Positions 53,682-64,000 of a stretch of DNA of 64,000 bases are shown here, piece by piece. The translations under genes were made by a program, and so were the position numbers. The notes under the pieces are model-generated. The model saw nothing but the letters and a program-made list of their open reading frames with translations. It had not been told where the DNA came from and did no database searches. Within the stretch, counting starts at the first letter, position 1. Each line of letters opens with the position of its first letter. The DNA is from Voacanga thouarsii (Eukaryota > Streptophyta > Magnoliopsida > Gentianales > Apocynaceae), in the NCBI GenBank assembly GCA_026120185.1, contig JANUWF010003369.1:620001-684000 (forward strand). The letters are read 5' to 3'.

Positions 53682-54848
53682 GGTATTTCTATTAGTAGAG
53701 ATGGAGAAATTTTATGTACTGGGCACATGTATGGAAATCTATTCTTTTTAAACCCTATTAACAACCAATCAAATAACGCTCAGTCTGAACCTTTAACTAA
53801 GAAGAGAAAGATCAATATCAATGATTCATACCTTTAGCATCTAAAGTTGGGTCATATTAACTCAACTAGGATTCGGAGGCTAATCAATGATGGGCCTTTG
53901 GGCTCATTGAGATTGAAAAGTTGGCCTCAGCGTGAATCCTGCCTGATTGGAAAGATGACCAAATGGTCATTTACACCAAAGGCGGATAGAGCCAAGGAGG
54001 TGTTGAGTCTTGTTCACACTGATGTGTGTGGTCCATCGTCTACACCAATTAGAGGAGGTTTTGAGTACTTCTTCACTTTCACGGATGATTGTACGAGGTA
54101 TTGTTACATTTACCTTATGAGACGCAAGTCTGACAATTTTGACAAGTTCAGGGAGTTTAAGGCTGAAATGGAGTGTCGGACAGGTAAATTAATCAAAACC
54201 TTACGATCAGATCGTGGTAGAGAGTACCTCCTAGGTGAATTCAAGGACTACATGGTACATCATGGGATAGTATCCCAGCTCTCTGCACCGGGAACACCCC
54301 AGCAAAATGGAGTAGCTGAGAGAAGGAACAGGACATTGATGGAAATGGTTCGAAGCATGATGTCTCATGCTACTCTTCCAGTGTCCTTTTGGGGATATGT
54401 CCTGGAGACAGTAGCATATATTCTAAACTTGGTGCCTTCTAATTCAGTACCTAGGACTCCCTATGAGATGTGGACTGGGCGTAAGCCAAGTCTGAATCAT
54501 CTCAGGATTTGGGGATGTCCAGCTTATGTACTGGTCAAGGGAGACAAGTTGGAACCAAAATCAGAATTATGCTGGTTTGTTGGCTATCCAAAAGGGACAA
54601 AAGGAGGTTACTTTTATCATCCTAAGGAGCAAAAGGTGCTAGTCAGTACTAATGCTAGATACTTGGAAGATGATCAAAGTACTTCCACTAAAGGTTCTAT
54701 GAGGTTGGAACTTGAGAAGAAGTTATCTACGGAATCAACTTCTTCTGACTCGATTCTGGAACAAGAAGAAGCACAACCTCAAGTGCCTGTGCAAATGGAG
54801 CCTCGTCGTAATGGGAGAGTGTCTAGGGTTCCGGATAAATGGACATGA
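53682..54848 (+). pseudogene. Copia integrase, inner element
   Basis: GISISRDGEILCTGHMYGNLFFL, then LKLGHINSTRIRRL with a stop near 53838 and the zinc site RESCLIGKMT, where the first Cys of CESC has become Arg. The core keeps all three catalytic residues: LVHTDVCGP, LRSDRGREYL and NGVAERRNRTLMEM (Glu present, unlike the sister). C-terminal FWGYVLETVAYILNL, GRKPSLNHLRIWGCPAYVL, FVGYPKGTKGGYFYHP. Linker ALEDDQSTSTKG-type. TGA at 54846-54848 replaces a Gly codon of WTGEAF. Confidence 0.88.
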
Positions 54849-55960
54849 GAAGCCTTTGAGCTGGTCTCCGACTATCAGGAACAAGACCCCACTAGATACG
54901 AGGAGGCTATTGCTGATGCCGATATAAATCTGTGGTATGAAGCAATGAAAACCGAGATTGAGTCTATGTACCCCAATCAGGTTTGGGATCTTGTAGCTTC
55001 ACCTGATGGGATAAAACTCATTGGGTGCAAGTAGGTGTACAAGAGAAAGAGGGGAGTGGATGGGAAGGTGGAAACCTTCAAAGCTAAGCTTGTGGCGAAA
55101 GGGTATACTCAGAAAGAGGGTATCGACTATGAGGAAACCTTTTCCCCGGTAGCCATGCTTAAATCCATCCGCATCCTCCTTGCCATTGCATGTTACTATG
55201 ACTACGAGATATGGCAAATGGATGTCAAGATGGCATTTTTAAATGGCCATCTCAGCTAATACATCTATATGTCCCAACCGGAAGCTTCATTGTTGAAGGT
55301 CGGGAACATATGGCTTGCAAGCTTAAGAAGTCCATTTATGGACTTAAGCAGGCATCGAGAGCATGGAACATTCGCTTTAATGAGACTGTAAAGTCTTATG
55401 ATTTTATTCAAAACGAAGATGAACCATGCGTGTACAGGAAACTTGAAGGCATTAATGTGATTTTTCTTGTCCTGTATGTGGATGACATTCTACTCATTGG
55501 AAATGATGTAGGGACATTGTCATCTACAAAGGTTTAGCTGTCTAGTCAATTCAGTATGAAGGACTTGGGAGAAGCCAGCTACATTCTCGGGATTAGGCTT
55601 CCTAGAAATAGGAAGTAGAGAATGTTAGGGTTATCCCAAGCAACATACATTGACAAGATACTGGCCAAGTACATCATGGACTCATGCAAAAGAACTCTAA
55701 TCCCTTGTAGACATGGGTTGTCATTTTCTTCGAAGGACTGTCCTAAGTATCAAGAAGAAAATGACAGAATGAGTAGGATTCCCTACGCTTCGGCTGTGGG
55801 AAGTCTCATGTATGCCATGGTGTGTACTAGGCTAGATATCTGCTTTGTCGTGGGCTTAGTTAGTAGATATCAGTCAAACCCAAGGGAGGTTCATTGGCAC
55901 GCTGTAAAGCATATTCTCAAGTACCTCAAGGGAACAAGAGATTATATGCTGGTTACAGGG
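54849..55960 (+). pseudogene. Copia reverse transcriptase, inner element
   Basis: Readable with stops: a TAG in place of Trp in KWVYKRKRG (55033-55035), a TAA before IYM (55257-55259), TAG for Trp in KVWLSSQ (55535-55537), TAG for Gln near 55617. Landmarks are KAKLVAKGYTQKEGIDYEETF, WQMDVKMAFLNG, SIYGLKQASRAWNI, YVDDILLIGND (active site intact), RIPYASAVGSLMYAM, RLDICFVVGLVSRYQ, HILKYLKGTRDY. Most stops fit single C-to-T or G-to-A changes. Confidence 0.88.
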
Positions 55961-56460
55961 CTAATGATTTGGTTCCTACAGGATACACAGACTCAGACTT
56001 TCAGGCAGATATGGATGAGAGAAAATCCATTAGTGGATATGTCTTCACCTTGTCTGGAGGAGCAATTTCAAGGAGGAGTATTAAGCAGTCTTGTATTGCT
56101 GACTCAACCATGGAAGCTGAGTATGTGGCAGCTTCGAAGGTGTCCAAGGAAGCCGTTTAGCTCCAGAAGTTCCTTTTAGAACTTGGAGTCGTACCACATA
56201 TGGACAGGCTGATTGTGATGTATTGCGACAGCACTGGAGCAGTATCGCAATCTAAGAAACCTCGGAACCACAAGAAGGGGAAGCACAACGAGAGGAAGTA
56301 CCATCTGATCCAGGATTTCATCTAGTGACGGGAAGTCGTGGTGGAACATATTGCCTCTGAGAAAAATTAAGCAGATGCATTTACCAAGCCTTTGGCTTAG
56401 AGAGTCTTCAAGAGATACTTAGACGCCATAGGGGTAGGCACCGATGGACTTACCTAGTCT
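55961..56460 (+). pseudogene. Copia RNase H, inner element
   Basis: ANDLVPTGYTDSDFQADMDE, KSISGYVFTLSGGAIS, CIADSTMEAEYVAASKVSKEAV, then a TAG for Trp (56158-56160). It continues KFLLELGVVPHMDRLIVM, YCDSTGAVSQSKKPRNHKKG, KYHLIQDFI, and several more stops, to the end GVGTDGLT near 56455. Its frame differs from the RT frame after a 1-nt change near 55950. It precedes the polypurine run by a few bases. Confidence 0.85.
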
Positions 56461-56479
56461 TAGAGTGCAAGTGGGAGAT

Positions 56480-58231
56480 TGTTGGATTGTATGTCCTCTT
56501 AGACTAGGTTTCTGATGTAAAATCAAATATTTTAATAAAAGATTTATTTTCAGAAATTATTTTTGAATTTACTTTTTGTTTGTGCACAATTTTCATTTGG
56601 AATAGACCCATTGTATTCAAATAAGTGGTCCATGTGAATGGTGGTCTTTCATAGTAAGGTATAGATCACGGGTTATTTAACACATAAACTTTTGTTCTTA
56701 ACCTATTGATGAGACTGGGAATCTCATCATGTTTAGGTTATTATATTATAAATTTCAAATGGGGAATGACTTACCTTTAGCCAGTGAGTAGTCCACTTAC
56801 TTCATGACATAAGCGTATTTCGAATACGTAGGATAGGACCTATAGTAGTGGTTTCTAAAAGTACTATATGATAGAAACCTAGACTACTACTGCTACAGTG
56901 TGGACTAGTACTCTACTACTTGAGTATGAGTTGGTGGTCTGGCGAAGCTGGAAGCATATGCTATGATTTGCTGTAGTTGAGGTTCTATCGTAGAGCCAAT
57001 ATACTTGCATGTTGGATATATGTGACTAGATAGTTAAGACAGACTTGTACAAGATAGTTTTTGCACTATATCGCCCCTTGTGGTTGTCCGAATGGTCTAA
57101 AATGTCCAGGGCCCTGGGAAACATGACTCGGATGTTTGCTTTAGGGTAGCTCCCTTGGAAAGCGGAAACACCCCAGGAAGTCGTGGATATTGGACTTGAA
57201 GCCTAAGGATGGTAGATGTCATTTAGAGGGGTGTTAGTACACTTCTTCCTCTCTAAATATATGGCGATGTGTAGAAGGGTATTTTAGTCGTTTCACCTGT
57301 TGGTCGGAGACTTTGCTAACGCAACATTATCCTTGGGGTCAATATTTCCTTATGGTAATATTAGGAAATATTTAAAATGCAAAATACAGCTATTTTTATG
57401 GCAAGGGTATTTTGGTCATTTTAGTAGCCAAAGCGGTGTGTCTTTTGGTCGTCAGTATAGACCGTGAGTTTTAATTAAATACGGGTTAAAGAATTGATTT
57501 TAAAATTAAATAGAATTTATTTTATTTAAGTAGCCTAATTTAATTATTGGTCTAGAATAAAATAAAGGTCCATGGAGAGAGAGAATTAATTAAATTAGTT
57601 TGGTGGGTTAATTAATTATTCAGGGCTTTGGCCCAGTTTGAATAATTAAAGATTAACCTAGGACTAAACTAATATAGGCTTAATTAATTGGATTGGTTTA
57701 TTTGGGTTGAAAAATTAATTATTTATTAATTGGGCCATTTATTTGGTTTTAGTTAGAATAATTAATGAAGCCCAAAAAGGTTAAACTAAGAGTCCAATGG
57801 CCCAATCCAGTTTAACCTAGGGTTTTATTTAGGTTAAATAGGAGGAAAAAAAAACAACATTGTTTTTTCCAGTGCTTCCTCTCTGTGAAAAATACCAGAC
57901 GTTTTTTCCTCTCCCTCTCCAAACAATATTCTTTGGCCCTAGGTTGTTTCACCAAAACGATATTAGGCAGGCCATATACTGGAAGATCGAAAGCTAGGTG
58001 TTCATTTACATGCAAAGACGAAGTAGAAGGCTTGCAGGAATTGCACCAGAAGTTTCCACGAGTGTGCCTACCCCAGTTCCGCATATTCCAGTTCAGCCGA
58101 TTTTGAGAACAAGAAGAAGAGGTAATGAGAAAATATTCTTTTTTCCCTTTTTCTTCTTCACGCAGGAGTGCTGCGTTTTTTTGTTCCTTGGCTGTCTTTT
58201 TGGCTATGTTTCACTTGCAATTTTATCTTCA
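56480..58231 (+). repeat. 3' LTR of the inner element
   Basis: 1752 bp, TGTTGGATTGTATG to TTATCTTCA. It has the intact form of the small exon (58010-58121). Confidence 0.92.
58010..58121 (+). CDS. LTR-encoded first exon of gag (proposed), intact 3' LTR copy
   Basis: 112 nt: 37 codons plus one base, then the donor AGAG|GTAATG. Starts MQRRSRRLAGIAPE, with a Pro/Val/Thr-rich middle and a basic end RTRRR. This is the best copy of this subfamily. Being in a 3' LTR it has no gag downstream, but after reverse transcription the same sequence would become the 5' LTR exon. Confidence 0.65.
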
Positions 58232-59472
58232 GTGTAAGATAGTTTTATACTATATCGCCCCTTGGGGTTGTCTAAATGTTCTAAATATCCAAGGCCCTAG
58301 GAAATATGGCTTGGATGTTTGCTTTAGGGTATCTCCCTTGGAAAACGGAAACAATTTAGGAAGTCGTGGATCGTTGGACTAGAAGCCTAAGGATGGTAGA
58401 TGTCATTTAGAGAGGTGTTAGTACATTTCTTCCTCTCTAAATGTACGACGATGTATAGAGGGATATTTTAGTCATTACACTTGTAGGTTGAAGACGTTGC
58501 TAACGCAACATTATCTTTAGGGTTAATATTTCTTTATGGTGATATTAGAAAATATTTAAAATACAAAATATAACTTTTTATATGGCAAGGGTATTTTGGT
58601 CATTATAGTAGTCAAGGCGGTGTGTCTTTTAGTCCCCAGTATAGACCGTGAGTCCTAATTAAATGCAGGCTAAGGAATTGGTCTTAAATTAAATTAAATG
58701 GAATTTATTTTATTTAAGTAGTCTGATTTAATTATTGGGCTAGAATAAAATAAAGGTCCGTGGAGAGAGTGAATTGATTAAATTAGTTTGGTAGGTTAAT
58801 TAATTGTTCAAGGCTTTGGCCCAGTTTGAATAATTAAATATTGACCTGGGACTAAACTACTAGTTTATTTGGGCTAAAAAGTTAACTATTTATTGGGCCA
58901 TTTATTTGGTTCTAATTAGAATAATTAATTTAGTCCAAAAAGGCTAAACTAAGAGTCCAATGGACTGGTCTAGTTTAACCTCGGGTTTTATTTAGGTTAA
59001 ACTGGAGGATAAAGAGGATGTGGTTTTTACTCTTTTTAGGGTTAAGAAAACAACATTTTTTTTTCATGCTTCTGGCCTGAGAAAGAGAAAAAACTGGATG
59101 CTTATTTTCACTCTCTCGAAGAAAATTCCTTAGCCCTATAAGTTGTTCGCCAAACAAGATTAGGCAGGTCATATACTGAAAGGTCGAAAGATCGACGTTC
59201 ACTTACATGCACAGACGGAGTAGGAGGCTTGCAGGAATTGCATAAGAGGTTTCCACCAGCACACCTACCCCCGTTCTACACATTCCAGTCCAATCAATTA
59301 TGAGAACGAGAAAGAGAGGTAATTTTTTTTCCCTCGGAGCCCCCCAGGCTGTGACCGGTGCCGGCTAAGGCCGGCGAAACCGGCGCCGGTTGTGGCCGGG
59401 GAGTTTCTTGTTCTTCGTTTTTGTAGTTTTTGCTTCCACTACGTGCTTTGATTTTTCCATTTTAGACCTTCA
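58232..59472 (+). mobile_element. Outer family A LTR, right part
   Basis: The GTGTA duplicate is at 58232-58236; the LTR continues to TAGACCTTCA at 59472, followed by the PBS. It contains a GC-rich patch of CCGGCGCCGG words at 59353-59400 between the small exon and the LTR end, not present in the inner LTR. Confidence 0.9.
59207..59318 (+). pseudogene. LTR-encoded gag exon, outer element, with a stop
   Basis: ATG at 59207: MHRRSRRLAGIA, then TAA in place of the Pro codon, then EVSTSTPTPV and the basic end RTRKR. Length 112 nt, donor AGAG|GTAATT. Its downstream acceptor and gag ATG are also mutated (62848-62854), as expected for a dead copy. Confidence 0.6.
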
Positions 59473-59474
59473 AT

Positions 59475-59486
59475 TGCTATCAGAGC
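59475..59486 (+). other. Primer binding site of the outer element
   Basis: TGCTATCAGAGC, one change from the tRNA-Met site, two bases after the LTR end. Confidence 0.85.
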
Positions 59487-59740
59487 ATGAAGGTTTTGTG
59501 AAACTGTAGGGAACATGCATCCAGTTGAATAAAACTGGACACATATGTGTGATTAAATTGTGATCCTTTGCTATTTTTGGTATTAATAGATTCTTTGTTA
59601 AACCTCTCTAATGGAGGTATATGATATTTGTAATTTATTGTTTTTCTTAATAAATCGTGTGAGCCCAATGTTAATGGGTATAGGCGATTGTTGGTTTTTG
59701 TTGATTTCATTGTATTTGGGTTGAAATCGGAGAGCCAACG
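59487..59740 (+). other. Leader of the outer element, first part
   Basis: Shares GTGATCCTTTGCT, AATAAATCGTGTGAGCCC, GGGTATAGGCG and TTGAAATCGGAGAGC with the other leaders. It is cut at the CAACG target site of the solo LTR. Confidence 0.8.
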
Positions 59741-61469
59741 TATTGGTTATCTCGGGCTCGTATCATATTTGGCGTAGCGGAAAATAAAACGAGATACCAT
59801 CCCAGGACCAGTCTATGTGTGAAAACAAGACATAAAGATAATAAAGGTAACAGCTTTTTACCTTTGGGTGATCGTCTGAAGAACAAAAAATTTCTTCTTC
59901 AAGTTGAGGCGCAATCCAGCAATCCTCATGATCAACCTCCACGTAAGTTGAATATCTAACCACTATAATCATAGTGTGTGATTATCTCTAACAGTAATCC
60001 ACACAGAGGATACACTCAAACAGCAAAATTTCTTGTGCTAGCAGAAAAAAAATGATGGCTAGGGTTCTTTGATCAAGATCAAATAGAGAGAGAGAAGAGA
60101 GGAAGTTGTTGTTTCGTGGCTTTTGGTTTTTTGTGTGTTGTTCAGCTAGGGTTTTTCGTGTGTTACATATACTATATATTACACAAAATTTTCCACCCAA
60201 AGCTGAGAATTCTAATCCTATTAGAATTCCCTAATTGTAATTGGAAACATCAAATTCTCACAATTACAACTTGGACCACAAATTATAACTAATTATAATT
60301 TATCCACAACAACTTCTCTTTCTCTCAATCAACCCCACTATGTTATCAAATAACGTCTTGAGTATATAATCCTCTATTATGTGTGACCTATTAGGTTTCC
60401 CAATTAATTGGTAGCGAACATGAATTAATCTAAACGTTATTGAGATTAATAATCCATAATTAATTAGAATTAATCCTATTAGTTCTAATCAGGAATGGTT
60501 TATTAATTCGTCAATTAATAAACCTATATTCTCAGATCATGAGCGGTATCTAGCAACACATCTTGACCACCAAAGAGTCCAGGAAGTCAAGTGGCTTGAC
60601 ATGAACCCTTCAATAACAAACTTCAGTGCAATTAACTCCTTTTACCATATAATATCTCATTCAGTTTGGAGTACAGAATTAGTGCCAACTCCCTTCAGAA
60701 ATAATTTTGGCCTGAATACAATAGTACTTGTACTAGAAACCCACTACTCTAGATGTGTATCAATTGGAACTATTTCCAATACACAATTGCCTTGGCCAAG
60801 GACTTCTCGAGTAGTAATTCCTACAAGTGGCCGTGAGATACCTCGCCCCTACTATTAGGAGTGGTGAATCCTTTATTGACCCTCTCAACTACTTTCGTTT
60901 ACCTCATAATGTACCCAAAATCCATCCCATAGGTGGCCCTTGATCAAGCTCCAGAGATTTGAATCAAAGTACAAAGCTCAGCAAATAAAGTATCTTAGAT
61001 ATCTCAAGTCTAAGGATACTTGCACGTTTGCTATATTGAGATTATATCACTGGTACTAAATAGTTATTCATGTGATTATCTCAAAGCTAGGTCATCCAAT
61101 GAACTTGTTCCATTAACAAGCATCCATGTGTTAACTTTGAGTATCTCAATACTCACGGTTATGAGAACCACCGCCTGATCAAATCAAGAAGTCCAACACA
61201 TGCTAGTCTTGACGTATTAATGATGTCCTGTCTCATTAATACTATGACTAGGGACTATTTAAGTACTAACACCATCCAGTGTAGTAGGAATCTCATATCA
61301 TGATCTCTATCATGATTTCCCTAACACAGTATTGTACTAGGGACTTTATCGAACAGTTATATTACTTAAAGTAAATAAAAAAAACTACAAGATAAATAAT
61401 GTCTTTTATTAAAATAAAATGTGTCATTTACAATGTACAAATGATTGCCTCTAGGGCACAACACTAACA
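59741..61469 (-). mobile_element. Solo LTR of an unrelated (copia-like) family, 1.73 kb
   Basis: On the minus strand it starts TGTTAGTGTTGTGCCCTAGAGG at 61469 and ends ACCAATA at 59741 (terminal CA changed to TA). It is flanked by the perfect duplication CAACG (59736-59740 and 61470-61474). Near its start lies TTTTATTTTAATAAAAGACATT. The ORF at 60601-60858 and the others inside have no support. No PBS, polypurine run or pol is present, so it is a solo LTR left by recombination. Confidence 0.9.
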
Positions 61470-61474
61470 CAACG

Positions 61475-62849
61475 CAGCCAGAACTTGCGCAGAAAAATAG
61501 AGGAAATTCGCAGAAAAATCTTCAAGAAGAAGACCCGCTCATATCAGAACTGGCGCTGATTGAGACTGCTTGAACCGGCAACAACTCGGGTCTGGGATCC
61601 GGTCCGCACGCTGGTTGCCCGCGAAGGTCTGGTTTTGTGCGGTGAGTGTAGTGGACTGCAGTGCAGATGGGTGTTCAATCTAGTGCGGCGGGTGCAGTGG
61701 ACCAAGAAGAAATTTTTTTATTTTTCCTTATATTTTTTCTTGCGTTTTCCTTTTTGTTTTGGGGCCCATACTAGGCGAAGTTAATGTTTTTGCAATAGTT
61801 AATAGTCATGGAATATTTTTGCATGAAAAATGTCAATAGGGGATTTTAGGATTAAACAAGACTATTAATTAATTAATTAATTAATGTGTTTAATTCTATT
61901 ATCTGGGCACTTAGGTTTAAAAATAGAAAAGCATGAAAATGTCTACTGTTTTTTAGCATACTATTTATTTTTAAGTACCTATGTGTACGTTTTCTCAAAG
62001 ACCAAAGTCTTTGGGGAATATTTTTGACAAGAAAAATATTTTTTCTACAAATTAAATGGTTATTTTAACTTGAACAAAAATTAATCTTTAGATATTTTCT
62101 CATAGGATTTAACCCTTGACAAATAAAATATATTGAATTTAGATATTTTTGTAAGTTAAAATAGAAATCCATTTTGTTTTATTTTTGTACAAGAAAAATT
62201 GTTTTGTCAAATAAACTTGAGACTAAAGTTTTTAGAAAGTTTTAATTGGAAAATTTTTGAAATCATTAAGTTTTTCTCTCAAATGATATAAACTTTGACA
62301 TAGAGATTTTAAATGGATTTAGATATTTTATTTTTGAGTTAAGGGAAAACTTAATGGAAATTTTCAAAAGGATATTTTTCAGAAAACCCTTATATTAAAA
62401 GACTATGTAGGAGAAGGGTTCCAACGGCCCCCCGACTTCCATCACGATCCTCATTAGAGATCGTGGATCCCCTCGCGTCACCTTAGGAGTGAACCAGTAT
62501 GGGATGGGAATACCACAAGGATCTAGATCTAATGGAAGGATGTAATTATTAACCTGGGACACGTACTATGATCGGCCAGCTCACGTTGGAGGTTATAGTG
62601 GAGTATGTCCATAGGAAATGAGAGGAAACGACCACCCTCTCGATGGAGTTATCTTCTAGATCACTACGTAGAAGGGAAATTAATTTGTGGTGGTCAACAC
62701 ACTTAGCTTAGGGAACTGTTAATCTTTCCGAGAAGCTATGTCAGTTTTTCTAAGAGCCAAATTAATTATTATCAGTTTTGATAAAGTGCACAATTTTATT
62801 TTGTTTTCACAAACTAAATCCTCTTTTTTTTTTTTTTTCGATTTTTCAA
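61475..62849 (+). other. Leader of the outer element, second part
   Basis: Resumes with CAGCCAGAACTTGCGCAG. It holds a GC-rich block (61547-61700) with GGCGCTGATTGAGAC and GAACCGGCAAC, the GGGGCCCATACTAGGCGAAG and AATTAATTAATTAATTAATG stretches, and the conserved block 62400-62610. It ends in a T run and TTTTTCAA, a mutated splice acceptor. No credible ORF. Confidence 0.7.
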
Positions 62850-62851
62850 AA

Positions 62852-62962
62852 ATAGTGGGAGGTTTTTTTAGTCCATTGGCCATTATTCTCCGAGAGAATA
62901 AGCTAATAGGACCAAACTATGTGGACTAGAAGAGGAACCTGGACATAACACTGACAGCGGAA
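62852..62962 (+). pseudogene. Start of gag, outer element, truncated
   Basis: About 110 bp: GGFFSPLAIILRENKLIGPN, YVD, stop, KRNLDIT wording. The start codon is ATA instead of ATG and the splice-site AG is AA. It is cut at about 62962 by a gypsy LTR remnant. Confidence 0.85.
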
Positions 62963-63363
62963 GATAGTGATTTCATGGATTGACCATCAAAGTGAGTCTA
63001 TCTTCATCCTTCATAGTGTTAAGAGAATGATTGGTTATAATAATGGTTAAGTTCTTTAAGATCATGTTTGTCTAAACAATAGCTTTAGTTACATAAATCT
63101 ACATCCTTGACATATACATATTTTTATTTTTAATTTTTTTTCTTTTTATTTGTTTTTCACTTTATCAAGTCAGTTAAACAATGAAAGAAGGGTAATTAAT
63201 ATCTACTTGTTCCTTGAGGATCGACACTCGTTTGAACCCTATGTTCAGTTAATGATGAGTACACTTGCTCATTTGTGTGATTTGGGTTTAACGTTTTAAT
63301 TTGAACTTGATTGGGAATGTGCTTAGTTTTGTATGATTTTTATACGCAAGTCTGGATGCATCA
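62963..63363 (+). mobile_element. 3' end of a tRNA-Asp-type gypsy LTR
   Basis: Follows the U5 wording of the LTRs at 2739-3783 and, closer still, the one at 1176-2738 (minus): GATTTCATGGATTG, ACTTGTTCC, GAGGATCGACACTCGTTTGAACCC, GATGAGTACACTTGCTC, GGGAATGTGCTTA, TTTTTATACGCAAG, ending GGATGCATCA. No PBS follows, so it is a 3' or solo LTR with its first kilobase missing. Confidence 0.8.
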
Positions 63364-64000
63364 AATATAAGACTTACAAAATGAATATTTTAGTTATTAT
63401 AATTATTTATATAAAAGGCTTTATTTGATATTATTATTCTATATAATATCTATATCTTTTATTTCTTTAATAAAAGCTATCATTTATTTGACTAAAATAT
63501 CATTATTTTATATAAGAGTCCAAATCCACATTTTCCTAGGGTTTTTGTAATTACTAGAAGAAATTGTAGTATTAATCATTTTATTGATGAAATAAAGTTA
63601 GCTTAGGGACAACAAGGTCGTGATCATAATTCCTATTGCTCACCTTAATCATAAACATACACTCTACACCAATCAACAAAACATCCAAATCATGAATAAA
63701 AACATAGATCCAAATCTACTAAGACATGATCCAACTCTACTAACATAATCATAATCATGGCCTTACTAAGAATACATGAACATAAAGACATGCAACAAAT
63801 CCTAAAAGGCCATACATTCAATTAAGACAAATCAACTCATGCATCAATCCCAACTTCATCATACAAACACATTCATTCTTATGTTTCATTCCCAACTCCT
63901 TCACAAAACACATAATCAATCTCCAAATATATCCCATCCTCATCCCACTACATCCAAGAGACATGAATCTAGAATTTTAAAGAGGAGTTTGGAGAGGCTT
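63364..64000. other. AT-rich DNA, nothing recognised
   Basis: No ORF, LTR end or repeat was identified. Composition shifts from A/T-rich to C/A-rich (ACATCCAAATCATG, CAACTCCTTCACAAAAC) after about 63620, which may be the start of another LTR on the minus strand. Confidence 0.4.

Larger units (their letters stand above)
48802..58231 (+). mobile_element. Inner complete family A Ty1/copia element, 9.43 kb
   Basis: LTRs 48802-50558 (1757 bp) and 56480-58231 (1752 bp), PBS 50561-50572, leader, gag-pol and polypurine run GCAAGTGGGAGA (56467-56478). A perfect 5-bp duplication GTGTA flanks it. It inserted in the 5' LTR of a member of its own family. LTR divergence looks near 5% in the part compared by eye, so it is older than the 13319 element. 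Pol has many stops plus a 220-bp duplication, so the element is dead. Confidence 0.94.

Noticed and set aside
60601..60858. 85-codon ORF in the solo LTR
   Set aside because: No motif; lies wholly inside an LTR bounded by a target duplication.
1..64000. Search for host genes, rRNA, intact tRNA genes and bacterial-type systems
   Set aside because: No frame outside the retroelements carried recognisable domains; AT-rich spacers and plant-type LTRs exclude a prokaryotic context.

Overview
The window is plant nuclear DNA, almost certainly from a flowering plant (probably a eudicot, though nothing here fixes the species). No intact host gene, rRNA, tRNA or CRISPR array was found. About 80% of it is a nested pile of retrotransposons: Ty1/copia elements with an initiator-tRNA-Met-type primer site, a Ty3/gypsy chromovirus, gypsy elements of the Athila/Tat type primed by tRNA-Asp, one L1-type LINE, and solo or truncated LTRs. 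Nearly every coding frame is broken. Many stops look like CGA, CAA, CAG or TGG turned into TGA, TAA or TAG, which is the pattern expected from decay of methylated DNA.

Layout. 1-2738: minus-strand Athila/Tat-type element (protease, gag, PBS, LTR), probably inserted in the 5' LTR of a plus-strand tRNA-Asp-primed element (2739-6817) that carries no recognisable gag-pol. 6818-9448: 3' end and LTR of a copia element (family A), abutting an inverted family A LTR piece (9449-9972). 9973-29509: a chromovirus of about 9.7 kb with an extra acidic ORF before gag. It is split between protease and reverse transcriptase by a complete minus-strand family A element at 13319-23182 (LTRs 2027 and 2028 bp, perfect target duplication GGGTT). 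29510-35690: minus-strand LINE. 35691-40522: AT-rich DNA without a clear gene, apart from one 58-codon coding-like piece. 40523-46896: a second copia family with a gypsy LTR inserted in its RT. 48229-62962: an outer family A element whose 5' LTR was hit by another complete family A element (48802-58231, duplication GTGTA) and whose leader holds an unrelated solo LTR (59741-61469, duplication CAACG). 62963-63363: LTR remnant of the tRNA-Asp gypsy family.

Main result. Family A LTRs all carry a short ORF near the LTR 3' end, starting MQ-(T/R)-R...SRR-(L/I)-A and ending at a good 5' splice site. The three subfamily versions are 112, 127 and 139 nt long, all 1 modulo 3. The gag ATG, about 1.9 kb downstream, is preceded by a pyrimidine tract and CAG, and exactly two bases (AA) separate that AG from the ATG. 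Splicing would join the LTR ORF to gag in frame and remove the PBS and leader. I infer that this family makes Gag with an LTR-encoded basic N-terminus from a spliced mRNA, and keeps the unspliced RNA as genome.
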